The notes under the pieces are model-generated. The model made no database searches. It saw only the letters and a program-made list of their open reading frames with translations, and had not been told where the DNA came from. The position numbers and the translations under genes were made by a program. A stretch of 64,000 nucleotides of DNA. It comes from Streptomyces sp. CT34 (GTDB taxonomy: Bacteria > Actinomycetota > Actinomycetes > Streptomycetales > Streptomycetaceae). The stretch spans positions 5,685,359-5,749,358 of the forward strand of contig NZ_KN708638.1 in assembly GCF_000805335.1 (NCBI RefSeq), read 5' to 3'. Shown here one piece after another: positions 34,787 to 45,332 of the stretch (position 1 is its first letter; each line of letters begins with the position of its first letter).

Positions 34787-36493
34787 TCAGCTTCCAGCCG
34801 TTGATCCCGAGACGCGGGAGCCGACGTTGACCGCGGCCCAGGTGTCGGCGACCGTGTTGTACGTGGCGCTGCCCTGGCCGAAGAGGTCGGCCGCGGCCTG
34901 GAGGGTGGCGGTGCGGGCGCCGGCGTAGTCGGTGTTGGCGTTCATGTACTGGGTGAGCGCCTTGAACCACACCTGTTCCGCGTTGGCCCGGCCGATGCCC
35001 GGGACCGGCTGGTTGTCGTAGGTCGGGCTGTCGTAGTGGACGCCGTTGATGTCCTTCGGGCCGCTGCCCTCGGACAGCAGGTAGAAGAAGTGGTTGGCGA
35101 CGCCGGAGGAGAAGTGGACGTCGAGGTTGCCGACGTCGCTCGACCAGTAGTCGGCCGAGGAGCCGTCCTTGGACGGCTTGTCCATGTAGCGCAGCGGGGT
35201 GCCGTCGCCGTTGATGTCGATCTTCTTGCCGATGAGGTAACTGCCCGGGTCGCTCGGGTTGTTGGCGTGGAACGCGACGGAGACGCCGAAGATGTCCGAG
35301 GTGCCCTCGTTGAGACCGCCGGACTCGCCGCTGTACTCCAGTGCCGCGGTGGCCGCGGTGACGCCGTGCGTCATCTCGTGGCCGGCCACGTCCAGTTCGG
35401 TCAGCGGCTTCTGGTTGCCCTGGCCGTCACCGTAGGTCATGCAGAAGCAGCCGTCGTCCCAGAAGGCGTTGACGTAGCCGTCGCCGTAGTGGACGCGGGA
35501 GTAGGCGCCGACGCCGTCGCCCCGGATGCCGGTGCGGCCGTGCACGTTCTTGTAGTAGTCCCAGGTCTCCTGGGCGCCGTAGGCGGCGTCGACGCCGGCG
35601 GTCTCGGCGTTCTGCGGGGTGCCGTCGCCCCAGGTGTCGGTGGAGTTGGTGAAGAGCGAACCGGTCCCGGACGAGTCGTGGTTGAGGTCGTAGGTCTTGT
35701 GGTTGCCGCGGGCGGTGTCGGTCATCGTGAAGTTCGGCGCCGAGCCCGAGGTCCCGAGGGTGACCTGGCCGCTGTACTCGCTGTTGCCGATGCCGTTCTC
35801 GATGCCCTGGTACGCGTAGATCCTGGCGCCGGTGGTGGCGTCGGTGACGACGTGCAGCTGGTTGGGGGTGCCGTCGTCCTGGAGGCCGCCGACCACCGTC
35901 TCGTACGCCAGCCGCGGGGTGCCGTCGGCGGCCCAGACCACCTTGCGCGGCGCCTTCGCCGCCGCCGTCTTCCGCGAGCCGCGGGCCTGCGCCGCCTTGA
36001 CGGCCTTCGCCGCGGCGGCGGCCGGTGTGATCCTGGCGGTGGTGCCCGCGAGCGTGAGCCGCGCGCGGACGGCCCTGGTGACGCCCTTGAGCGCCCCGCT
36101 CCCGGCCCGGTGCACCACGAGGTCGCCGCCGAGGACCGGTAAGCCCTGGTAGGTGCGCTCGTAGCGGGTGTGCAGGGTGCCGTCGGCGTCCTTCTCGATG
36201 TCCTTGACGACCAGCTTCTCCTGGGCGCCGAGCCGGAGTTGCCGGGCGGTGGCCGCGGTGGTGGCGGTGGCCTTCCGTATCAGCTCCGCACGCTGGGACG
36301 GGGAGAGCCTGGCCGGCAGCGCGCCGGCGAACGGCGTGGCGTGCACGGTGCCGGGACGTGCCGCGGCGCGGGGCTGGGCCGCCGCTCCGGCGCCGGCCTG
36401 TACGCCGACGGCCAGCAGTGCGGTGGCCGCGACGAGCGCGCCGGCGGCGGTGGTGCGTCTGCGGGGGGTCGAGGCATGGGGGGTGGGTCTCAC
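34787..36493 (-). CDS. Secreted M4 (thermolysin-like) neutral metalloprotease, copy 2
   Basis: 568 residues from a GTG at 36493 (AAGGAG five bases upstream). Same plan as the neighbour: signal peptide (RRRTTAAGALVAATALLAVGVQAG), propeptide (QLRLGAQEKLVVKDI, TYQGLPVLGGDLVVH), catalytic His372-Glu373...His376 and Glu396, and the C-terminal His in DVHFSSGVANHFFYLL. The two proteases share long identical blocks in the catalytic half but differ in the propeptide, pointing to an older tandem duplication and not a recent one. The C-terminus continues a few residues (SRVSGSTAGS) past that of copy 1. Confidence 0.95.
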   Translation of the reverse strand: MRPTPHASTPRRRTTAAGALVAATALLAVGVQAGAGAAAQPRAAARPGTVHATPFAGALPARLSPSQRAELIRKATATTAATARQLRLGAQEKLVVKDIEKDADGTLHTRYERTYQGLPVLGGDLVVHRAGSGALKGVTRAVRARLTLAGTTARITPAAAAAKAVKAAQARGSRKTAAAKAPRKVVWAADGTPRLAYETVVGGLQDDGTPNQLHVVTDATTGARIYAYQGIENGIGNSEYSGQVTLGTSGSAPNFTMTDTARGNHKTYDLNHDSSGTGSLFTNSTDTWGDGTPQNAETAGVDAAYGAQETWDYYKNVHGRTGIRGDGVGAYSRVHYGDGYVNAFWDDGCFCMTYGDGQGNQKPLTELDVAGHEMTHGVTAATAALEYSGESGGLNEGTSDIFGVSVAFHANNPSDPGSYLIGKKIDINGDGTPLRYMDKPSKDGSSADYWSSDVGNLDVHFSSGVANHFFYLLSEGSGPKDINGVHYDSPTYDNQPVPGIGRANAEQVWFKALTQYMNANTDYAGARTATLQAAADLFGQGSATYNTVADTWAAVNVGSRVSGSTAGS

Positions 36494-36797
36494 ACTGACT
36501 CCTTCTGCGGGGCCACCGGCCTCGGGGAGGGCGGCGGCTGAGGGGGACCGGGCGGCGGAGACGCCGTCCGGGCAGAGCGAGGCAGAACGCGTGGAGCGTG
36601 TGGGGGGAACAGGTGGTGCGAACGAGGCGACCGCTCGGGATGGAGATGTGGGGGATCCGTGCGGTGGTTGCCGGGAAGAGTGCCACCGCCGCCGGGCGAT
36701 TGTCAGGTGCAGTCCAACTAATTGGCCGGAAAACGTTCGTTGGGCGAAATCCGGTGTCCGTAAGCCGGACGGCCGGCCGGATTCCGGTGCCCGGCCG
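36494..36797. other. 304-bp gap upstream of the second M4 protease gene
   Basis: No gene was seen. An AT-richer patch around 36705-36760 contains CTAATTGG and AAAACGTTCG and is the likely promoter area. The ABC exporter gene ends only four bases into the other side. Confidence 0.45.
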
Positions 36798-38684
36798 TCA
36801 GCCGACACTCTCCCGCCATGCCCGGTGCAGCTGCGTGAACCGTCCCCGGGCGGCGGCCAGTTCGGCCGGTGTGCCGTCCTCGACGATCCGGCCGCCGGCC
36901 ATCACCAGCACCCGGTCGGCGATCTGCACCGTCGACAGCCGGTGCGCGATCACCAGCGCCGTACGGTCCCGCAGCACCGTGGCCATGGCGCGCTGCACCG
37001 CCCGCTCGCCCGGGATGTCCAGCGAACTGGTCGCCTCGTCCAGGATGAGGACGGCCGGGTCGGCGAGCAGCGCGCGGGCGAAGCCGACCAACTGCCGCTG
37101 GCCCGCGGAGATCCGGCCGCCGCGCTTGCGGACGTCGGTGTCGTAGCCGTCCGGGAGGGCGGCGATGAAGTCATGGGCGCCGATCGCCTTCGCGGCCCGC
37201 TCGACCTCCTCGCGGCTGGCGTCCGGGCGGCCGATGGCGATGTTGTCGGCGACCGTACCGGAGAACAGGAACGCCTCCTGGGTGACCATGACGACCTCCC
37301 GGCGCAGCTCGGCGCCGGCCAGTTCGCGCAGGTCGACGCCGTCCAGCAGGACCCGGCCCTCGGTGGGGTCGTAGAAGCGGGCCAGCAGCTTGGCCAGGGT
37401 GGACTTGCCGGCGCCGGTGGCGCCGACCACCGCCACGGTCGTGCCGGGCGCGAGCGCGAGGTCGAAGCGCGGCAGTACCTCACCGCCGGTCCGGTACGCG
37501 AACCGGACGCCGCGGAAGGCCACTTCGCGGCCCGGCCGGGCGGGCGCGGCGGCCGGCAGCGCGCGCGGTGCGGCGGGCTCGGGCACGGTCGGCCGCTGGG
37601 CGAGCAGCCCGGCGATCTTCTCCAGTGAAGCCGCCGCCGACTGGTAGGCGTTGAGGAACATCCCGAGCCGGTCGATGGGGTCGTACAGCCGGCGCAGGTA
37701 CAGCACCGAGGCGGCCAGCACGCCGAGGGCGAGAGTGCCGGTGGCGACGCGGTAGGCGCCCCACAGGACGATCGCGGCGACCGCGATGTTGGCCACCGCC
37801 CGGGAACCGACGACATAGCGCGCCATCTCCAGTATCGCGTCGCCGTTGATCCGCAGATGGCGGTCGTTCAGCCGGGCGAAGGCCGCGTCGTTGGCCCGCT
37901 CGCGGCGGAACGCCTGCACCGGGCGGATGCCGTTGATGGTCTCGGTGAACCGCACGATGACGGCCGCGATGGCGGTGGACCGCCTCCCGTACACCCGCTT
38001 CGAGCGGCGCTGGAAGGAGCGGACGAGGAGCGCCAGCGGCACCGCCGAGACCAGGGCGGCGGCGCCGAACCCCCAGTCCAGCCAGAGGAGGGTGACGGTG
38101 ATGTAGACCGTCGAGAGGACGACCGTTACCAGCTCCTGGAGGCCCTCGTCGAGGAGTTCGCGCAGCGCCTCCACGTCGGTGGTGGCCCGGGATATCAGCC
38201 GGCCGGAGGTGTAGCGCTCGTGGAAATCCAGGCTCAGCGCCTGCCCGTGCCGGAAGATCCGGTCGCGCAGATCGACCAGCACGTCCTGACTGGCCCGGGC
38301 GGAGAGCCGCACGAAGGCGCACTGGAGCCCGCCGGCCGCCGTGGCGCACAGCGCCGCCGCCACCGCCACCGCGATCAGCGGGCCGCGGTCGCCGGCCCGC
38401 AGCGCCGGCACCGCACGGTCGAGGGCGTAGGCGACCAGCAGCGGTCCGGCCTGCACGGCGGCCTGCTGGAGCAGCAGCACGAGGGCGGCGGCCCGGACGC
38501 GCCCGCGGTAGGGCGCCAGTAAGGACCGCAGCAGCGCGCGTGAGGCGCCCTTGGGGGTGGGCAGCAGGTCCGTCGCGAAGACGTCGGGGGTGGCTTCCGA
38601 GCGGTGCCGTCCGGAGGGGGCGCCGTCCCGTTCGCCGCGGCTGTCCGGGTCGTCGGCCGGCAGGCCGGTCGCCGTGGTCGTCAT
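36798..38684 (-). CDS. ABC exporter half-transporter, catalytic-site subunit (heterodimer with 38681-40921)
   Basis: 628 residues: a ~35-residue hydrophilic N-terminus, a six-helix ABC_membrane domain (LLAPYRGRVRAAALVLLLQQAAVQAGPLLV onward), then an ATPase domain with Walker A VGATGAGKSTLAKLLARFYDP, Q-loop VTQEAFLFSGTVADNI, a non-canonical signature RISAGQRQLVGFARAL, Walker B AVLILDEATSSLD with the catalytic Glu, and H-loop IAHRLSTV. Its ATG overlaps the stop of the upstream half-transporter (ATGA). The canonical Glu here and the altered signature complement the partner, as in heterodimeric exporters such as TmrAB or BmrCD. The substrate is unknown; multidrug or lipid export is plausible. Confidence 0.93.
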   Translation of the reverse strand: MTTTATGLPADDPDSRGERDGAPSGRHRSEATPDVFATDLLPTPKGASRALLRSLLAPYRGRVRAAALVLLLQQAAVQAGPLLVAYALDRAVPALRAGDRGPLIAVAVAAALCATAAGGLQCAFVRLSARASQDVLVDLRDRIFRHGQALSLDFHERYTSGRLISRATTDVEALRELLDEGLQELVTVVLSTVYITVTLLWLDWGFGAAALVSAVPLALLVRSFQRRSKRVYGRRSTAIAAVIVRFTETINGIRPVQAFRRERANDAAFARLNDRHLRINGDAILEMARYVVGSRAVANIAVAAIVLWGAYRVATGTLALGVLAASVLYLRRLYDPIDRLGMFLNAYQSAAASLEKIAGLLAQRPTVPEPAAPRALPAAAPARPGREVAFRGVRFAYRTGGEVLPRFDLALAPGTTVAVVGATGAGKSTLAKLLARFYDPTEGRVLLDGVDLRELAGAELRREVVMVTQEAFLFSGTVADNIAIGRPDASREEVERAAKAIGAHDFIAALPDGYDTDVRKRGGRISAGQRQLVGFARALLADPAVLILDEATSSLDIPGERAVQRAMATVLRDRTALVIAHRLSTVQIADRVLVMAGGRIVEDGTPAELAAARGRFTQLHRAWRESVG

Positions 38685-40921
38685 CGGGCGCTCTCCCCCT
38701 CGCGCGGTGCGCTGCCGGTGGTACGGGCGGGGCCGGCTCCGGTGACCGGGCCGGCGCCCCGGACGGGACCGGCGCCTTGGACGGGACCGCCGACGCCGGG
38801 CTCCGCCGTCCCGGACATCAGCGCGGCGTACTCCGGGCTGTCCCGCAGGAGTTGGCGGTGCGTGCCGACCGCGGCTATGCGGCCGTCCGACAGCAGCGCC
38901 ACCCGGTCGGCGAGCAGCACCGTGGACGGGCGGTGCGCGACGACCAGCGCGGTGGTGCCCGCCAGGACCTTCCGCAGCGCCGCCTCCACCAGGGCCTCGG
39001 TGTGGACGTCGAGGGCGGAGAGCGGATCGTCGAGGATCAGGAAGCGCGGCCGGCCGACCACGGCGCGGGCCAGGGCCAGCCGCTGCCGCTGCCCGCCGGA
39101 CAGGCTCAGCCCCTGCTCGCCGACCTCGGTGGCGGCGCCCTGGGGGAGCGCGGCCACGAAACCGTCGGCCTGCGCCACCTCCAACGCCCGCCGCAGGGCG
39201 GCGTCTTGGTCCGCATGGTGGGTTCCGGCGTGGTCGGCGGGGGCGTCGTGGTCGGTGGGGTCCTGGTCGGTGTGATGGGCGTGGTCGGTGGGGGGATCGG
39301 CGCCGAGGGCGAAGCCGTGGTCGTCGTGGTCGTTCCGGCCCGTTGTGCGGTCCGCGCCCTGGGCGCCCCAGGTGCCAGACCTGCCCGACGTGTCCGACGC
39401 GGCCGACGCACCCGACGCGCCCATGAGGACGTTCTCCGCCACGGTCGCCGAGAACAGGGTGGGCTCCTCGAAGGCCACCGCCACCAGCGCCCGCGCCTCG
39501 TCCCGGTCGAGCGTGGCCAGATCACGGCCGTCCAGGGTGATCCGGCCCGCCGTGGGGTCGTACAGCCGCGGTACCAGCGCCGTCAGCGTGGTCTTCCCGC
39601 TGCCGGTCGCCCCGACCAGCGCCATCGTCTCCCCGGGCCGGATGTGCAGATCGACGCCCCGGAGGGTGGCCGGGGTGCCCGGCGCCGCGTCCGGATACCG
39701 GAACTCGACCCCTTCGAAGACCAGGCCGCCCACGGGCGGCGCACCGCCGGCCGGGCCGCCGCCGGCGTCCGCGGCGCGGGCCCCGTCCTCGTCCGCTGCC
39801 CGGTCCACCGTCCGGTCCACCGTCCGGTCCGCCGTCCGGTCCGCCGTCCGGCCCGGTGCTGCCGGGGTGTCCTCCAGGGGCTCGTCCGCCAAGGGCTCGT
39901 CCAGCACCTCGAAATAGCGGTCGGCCGCCGTCGCCGCCGCGCTGCTCATCGCCAGCAGGAAGCCGATCGAATCCACCGGCCAGCGCAGCGCCAGCGCCGT
40001 GGACAGGAAGGCGACGAGCGTCCCCGCCGACAGCCGGCCGTCGGCCACCCGGACCGCCCCCAGCACCAGCGCGGTGGCCACCGCGAGCTCCGGGAGCAGG
40101 GTGTTGAAACCCCAGATGACGGACAGCAGCCGGGCCTTGCGCAGTTCGGTCGTCCGGACCGACCGGGTCAGCTCCTTGAACGCGCGGGCCTGGCTGCGGT
40201 GGCGGCCGAACCCCTTGATGATCCGGATGCCGAGGACCGACTCCTCGACGACCGTCGTCAGATCGCCCACCTGGTCCTGCGCCCGGCGCGCGGCCTGCCC
40301 GTACTTCGCCTGGAAGACCGAGCACATCACCATCAGTGGCAGCATCGGCGCCAGCAGCACCAGCCCGAGCGACCAGCGCTGGGCCAGCAGGATCGCACAA
40401 CCCACCACTATCGTCGCGCCGTTGACCAGCAGGAACGTCAGCGGGAAGACCAGGAACAGGCGCAGCAGCTGAAGATCCGTGGTGGCCCGCGAGAGCAACT
40501 GCCCCGATGGCCAGCGGTCGTGGAAGGCCACCGGCAGCCGCTGCACCCGGCGGTAGAGCGCCTCGCGCATCGCCGCCTCCACCCCGGCCGTCGGCCGCGC
40601 CACCAGCCACCGCCGCAGTCCGAACAGGCCCGCCTCGGCGAGCCCGAGCAGCAGCAGGCAGCCGCCGCCCCACCACACCCCTCCGGTGTCGCCGGCCGCC
40701 ACCGGCCCGTCCACCAGCCACTTGAGAACCAGCGGGATGACCACGCCGATGCACGATGCGACCACCGCCACGAACGCGGCGGTGAACAGCCGCGCCCGCA
40801 CCGGCCGCACGAACGGCCACAGGCGCAACAGTGAGCGCACGGCGGAGTGTTGGACCGGCTGCATCGGGTCAGCCGGGTCCGCCGGGTCGGTCCGGGGCGT
40901 CGGGTGCGTGGTGAGTGCCAT
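38681..40921 (-). CDS. ABC exporter half-transporter with degenerate Walker B and His/Asp-rich insertion
   Basis: 746 residues from ATG 40921 (the frame is open to 40996). Six-helix membrane domain to ~340, a repetitive Thr/Asp/Arg linker (~357-400), then the ATPase domain: Walker A VGATGSGKTTLTALVPRLYDP, Q-loop AFEEPTLFSATVAENV, signature LSLSGGQRQRLALARAV, Walker B FLILDDPLSALD, where Asp replaces the catalytic Glu, and VVAHRPSTV. So the site built on this Walker B is degenerate, matching its partner's altered signature. About 70 extra residues (~503-575) sit between Q-loop and signature; the last 44 contain 9 His and 12 Asp. This insertion is not usual in the family and might bind metal. 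Confidence 0.92.
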   Translation of the reverse strand: MALTTHPTPRTDPADPADPMQPVQHSAVRSLLRLWPFVRPVRARLFTAAFVAVVASCIGVVIPLVLKWLVDGPVAAGDTGGVWWGGGCLLLLGLAEAGLFGLRRWLVARPTAGVEAAMREALYRRVQRLPVAFHDRWPSGQLLSRATTDLQLLRLFLVFPLTFLLVNGATIVVGCAILLAQRWSLGLVLLAPMLPLMVMCSVFQAKYGQAARRAQDQVGDLTTVVEESVLGIRIIKGFGRHRSQARAFKELTRSVRTTELRKARLLSVIWGFNTLLPELAVATALVLGAVRVADGRLSAGTLVAFLSTALALRWPVDSIGFLLAMSSAAATAADRYFEVLDEPLADEPLEDTPAAPGRTADRTADRTVDRTVDRAADEDGARAADAGGGPAGGAPPVGGLVFEGVEFRYPDAAPGTPATLRGVDLHIRPGETMALVGATGSGKTTLTALVPRLYDPTAGRITLDGRDLATLDRDEARALVAVAFEEPTLFSATVAENVLMGASGASAASDTSGRSGTWGAQGADRTTGRNDHDDHGFALGADPPTDHAHHTDQDPTDHDAPADHAGTHHADQDAALRRALEVAQADGFVAALPQGAATEVGEQGLSLSGGQRQRLALARAVVGRPRFLILDDPLSALDVHTEALVEAALRKVLAGTTALVVAHRPSTVLLADRVALLSDGRIAAVGTHRQLLRDSPEYAALMSGTAEPGVGGPVQGAGPVRGAGPVTGAGPARTTGSAPREGESAR
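39800..39853. repeat. 12-bp tandem repeat inside the ABC exporter gene
   Basis: Four tandem copies of CCGGTCCACCGT / CCGGTCCGCCGT (39800-39847) plus a partial fifth. They encode the (T-A/V-D-R)n linker between membrane and ATPase domains, so copy number can change without frameshift (multiple of 3). Confidence 0.85.
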
Positions 40922-41116
40922 CACTCGCGAGCGTACGGCGAGCCACTGACAACGCTCATGCGGTTTTCCGGCACACGCTCTTCCGCCGGCCGTCAACCGT
41001 CCTCCGGCTGCGGTCAGTTGTCAGCCGCCAACCGTCAACCGTCTTGCGCCGGCGGTCAGTTACCGGCAGCCCCCGCCGGCCGTCAGCCGCTCCCGCCGGC
41101 CGTCGGCCGGCCTCCG
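40922..41116. repeat. Imperfect repeats between glgX and the ABC exporter gene
   Basis: A 195-bp spacer with degenerate copies of GCCGGCCGTCAACCGTC / GCGGTCAGTT-type units (about 40975-41110). It lies directly downstream of glgX. No terminator hairpin of classic form was seen; the units may fold into several overlapping stems. Confidence 0.45.
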
Positions 41117-43411
<2,295 letters not shown>

Positions 43412-43847
43412 TGCCGGCCTCCTGCGGCTTCGGGCTCGGTCGAGTGGTGGCCCGAGCCCGGGGGCACCGCCCAGCGTGAGCTGGGGGAGTCCCGGCCGCG
43501 CGCGGGCCCACCGCCCGCAATGTCGTGCTGCGTCGTGCGGTGCCTGCTGCGTGGTGCTGTGTCGCGCTGCGCCGTTCCGCGTCGTTCCCGGTCGCACGGT
43601 GTCGTTCCCGGTCGTACGGTGCCCCCCGTCGTTTCGGTGTCGTCCCCCGTCGTGCTGCGGTGTTCAGCGTTGTCCAGCGTTGTTCTGCCCGCAACCGGGC
43701 GTTGCCTCACGCTTCCCGCCGCCGCTTGCGCCCGGTACCCCCGCCACCCGCCCGCGCCCCCTACCCACCCCCGCCGCGATCCCCGGCATGACATTCCGAA
43801 CCGTGGCATACCGCCCAACCCGCGCATCATCCGTCACAATCCGGCGT
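43412..43847. other. 436-bp divergent gap, glgX / L,D-transpeptidase, rich in CGT repeats
   Basis: No gene was seen. Between about 43526 and 43695 the plus strand is dominated by GTCG/CGTT/GTGC words, including a 20-bp tandem duplication (43581-43600 and 43601-43620, one mismatch). Promoters for both neighbours must flank this block, which is unlike any other stretch in the window. Confidence 0.55.
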
Positions 43848-45152
43848 ATGACCGGCCATCAGCACGACCGAGCAGGGGACCATGCGGGGGAACGACCGGC
43901 GGACGGGACGACGGTGCCGGGCCTGCCGGTCCGCCGCGCGCCCTCCGTGGTCCCGCGGGCACCCCGTTTCCGCGCCGCCCACGCGCTGCTGGCCGCGCTC
44001 GCGAGCTGGGCGGCGCTGGCCGGCTGCGGCGGTCCGGACGCGCTGCTCGGCAGCCCGCCGGCCGCCCCGGAGGAGGCGATCCGGATCCTGCCGGGTGACG
44101 GCGCGCGCGGCGTACGGGCCAACGGGCGGCTGGAGGTCCGGGCCCAGGAGGGGCGGCTGGAACGGGTGGAGGTCACCCGGACCGGGAGCGACGGTCGGGA
44201 TTCCGTGAACGGCCGGTTCTCGCCGGACGGGACGATCTGGCGGCCGGCGGCCGACGCCCTCGAACTCGGCGCCCGCTACACCGTCGACGCCGTCGCGCGG
44301 GACGGCGCCGGCCGCCTCCTGGCCCGCCACACCACCTTCACCACCTACCTGCCCCCGCACCGGATCATCGGCTCCTACACGCCCGAGAACGGCACCACGG
44401 TCGGCACCGGCCTGATCTTCTCGATGGTCTTCAACCGGGCGGTCGCCGACCGCGCGGCCGTCGAGCACGCCATCACGGTCAGCGCCCAGCCGGCCGTCGA
44501 GATCGCCCCCCACTGGTTCGGCCGCCGGCGGCTGGACTTCCGGCCCCGGCACCGGTGGCGGCCGGGCACCCGGATCACCGTGCACCTGGGGCTGCGCGAC
44601 GTGAAGGCCGGGCCCGGCTCCTACGGGCTCCAGCGCAAGACCCTCCACTACCGGGTCGACCGGGACCAGATCAGCGTCATCGACGCGGCCCTGCACACCC
44701 TGACCGTGCACCGCTCGGGCCGGGTGCTGGCGACCCTGCCGGTGACCACGGGCAACGCCGACAACCCCACCTACAACGGGAAGATGGTGATCCTGGAGCG
44801 CCATGCGGTGACCCGGATGGACGGCGGAACCGTCGGCTTCGGCGCCGAGTACGACATCCCCGACGTGCCGCACGCGATGCGGCTGACCCGGTCCGGGACC
44901 TTCCTGCACGGCAACTACTGGGCGCCGCCGCGGGTCTTCGGCGGTGCCAACACCAGCCACGGCTGCGTCGGGCTCAAGGACGTCAAGGGCGGCGGCCAGG
45001 ACACCCCGGCCGGCTGGCTCTACCGGAACTCGATCGTCGGGGACACCGTGGAGGTCCGCAACTCCCGGGACCGCACGGTCGCCCCGGACAACGGCCTGGG
45101 CGGCTGGAACATGTCGTGGCCGGCCTGGCGGGCGGGTGGCGCGCGCCACTGA
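43848..45152 (+). CDS. L,D-transpeptidase (YkuD) lipoprotein, copy 1
   Basis: 434 residues. A basic N-terminus, a hydrophobic stretch and lipobox LAGC (near residue 63) mark a lipoprotein. Then come two Ig-like domains of the LdtMt2 type (RILPGDGARGVRANGRLEV; YTVDAVARDGAGRLLARHTTFTT; RIIGSYTPENGTTVGTGL) and the YkuD catalytic domain with FLHGNYW and the SHGCVGL motif, catalytic Cys373. The C-terminal tail GGWNMSWPAWRAGG is conserved in actinobacterial Ldts. It makes 3-3 cross-links in peptidoglycan. The ATG at 43848 has no clear ribosome site; a later GTG within the N-terminal 30 codons is possible. Confidence 0.92.
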   Translation: MTGHQHDRAGDHAGERPADGTTVPGLPVRRAPSVVPRAPRFRAAHALLAALASWAALAGCGGPDALLGSPPAAPEEAIRILPGDGARGVRANGRLEVRAQEGRLERVEVTRTGSDGRDSVNGRFSPDGTIWRPAADALELGARYTVDAVARDGAGRLLARHTTFTTYLPPHRIIGSYTPENGTTVGTGLIFSMVFNRAVADRAAVEHAITVSAQPAVEIAPHWFGRRRLDFRPRHRWRPGTRITVHLGLRDVKAGPGSYGLQRKTLHYRVDRDQISVIDAALHTLTVHRSGRVLATLPVTTGNADNPTYNGKMVILERHAVTRMDGGTVGFGAEYDIPDVPHAMRLTRSGTFLHGNYWAPPRVFGGANTSHGCVGLKDVKGGGQDTPAGWLYRNSIVGDTVEVRNSRDRTVAPDNGLGGWNMSWPAWRAGGARH

Positions 45153-45332
45153 ACGAGCCCCCGTCCGCGCTCGTACGCACGAACGAGAACCCACCCTCCC
45201 CTTGGGACTGAACAGTGACATCCGGGGGGAGTTGAGTGTCAGTGCGGTGTGGTTATCTAGCGGCACGCGCGCGGCCCGCGGGTGCCGGCGCGCGGTGGTC
45301 CGCGGGCGGTGCGAGGGGAAGAGGGGCCAGTC

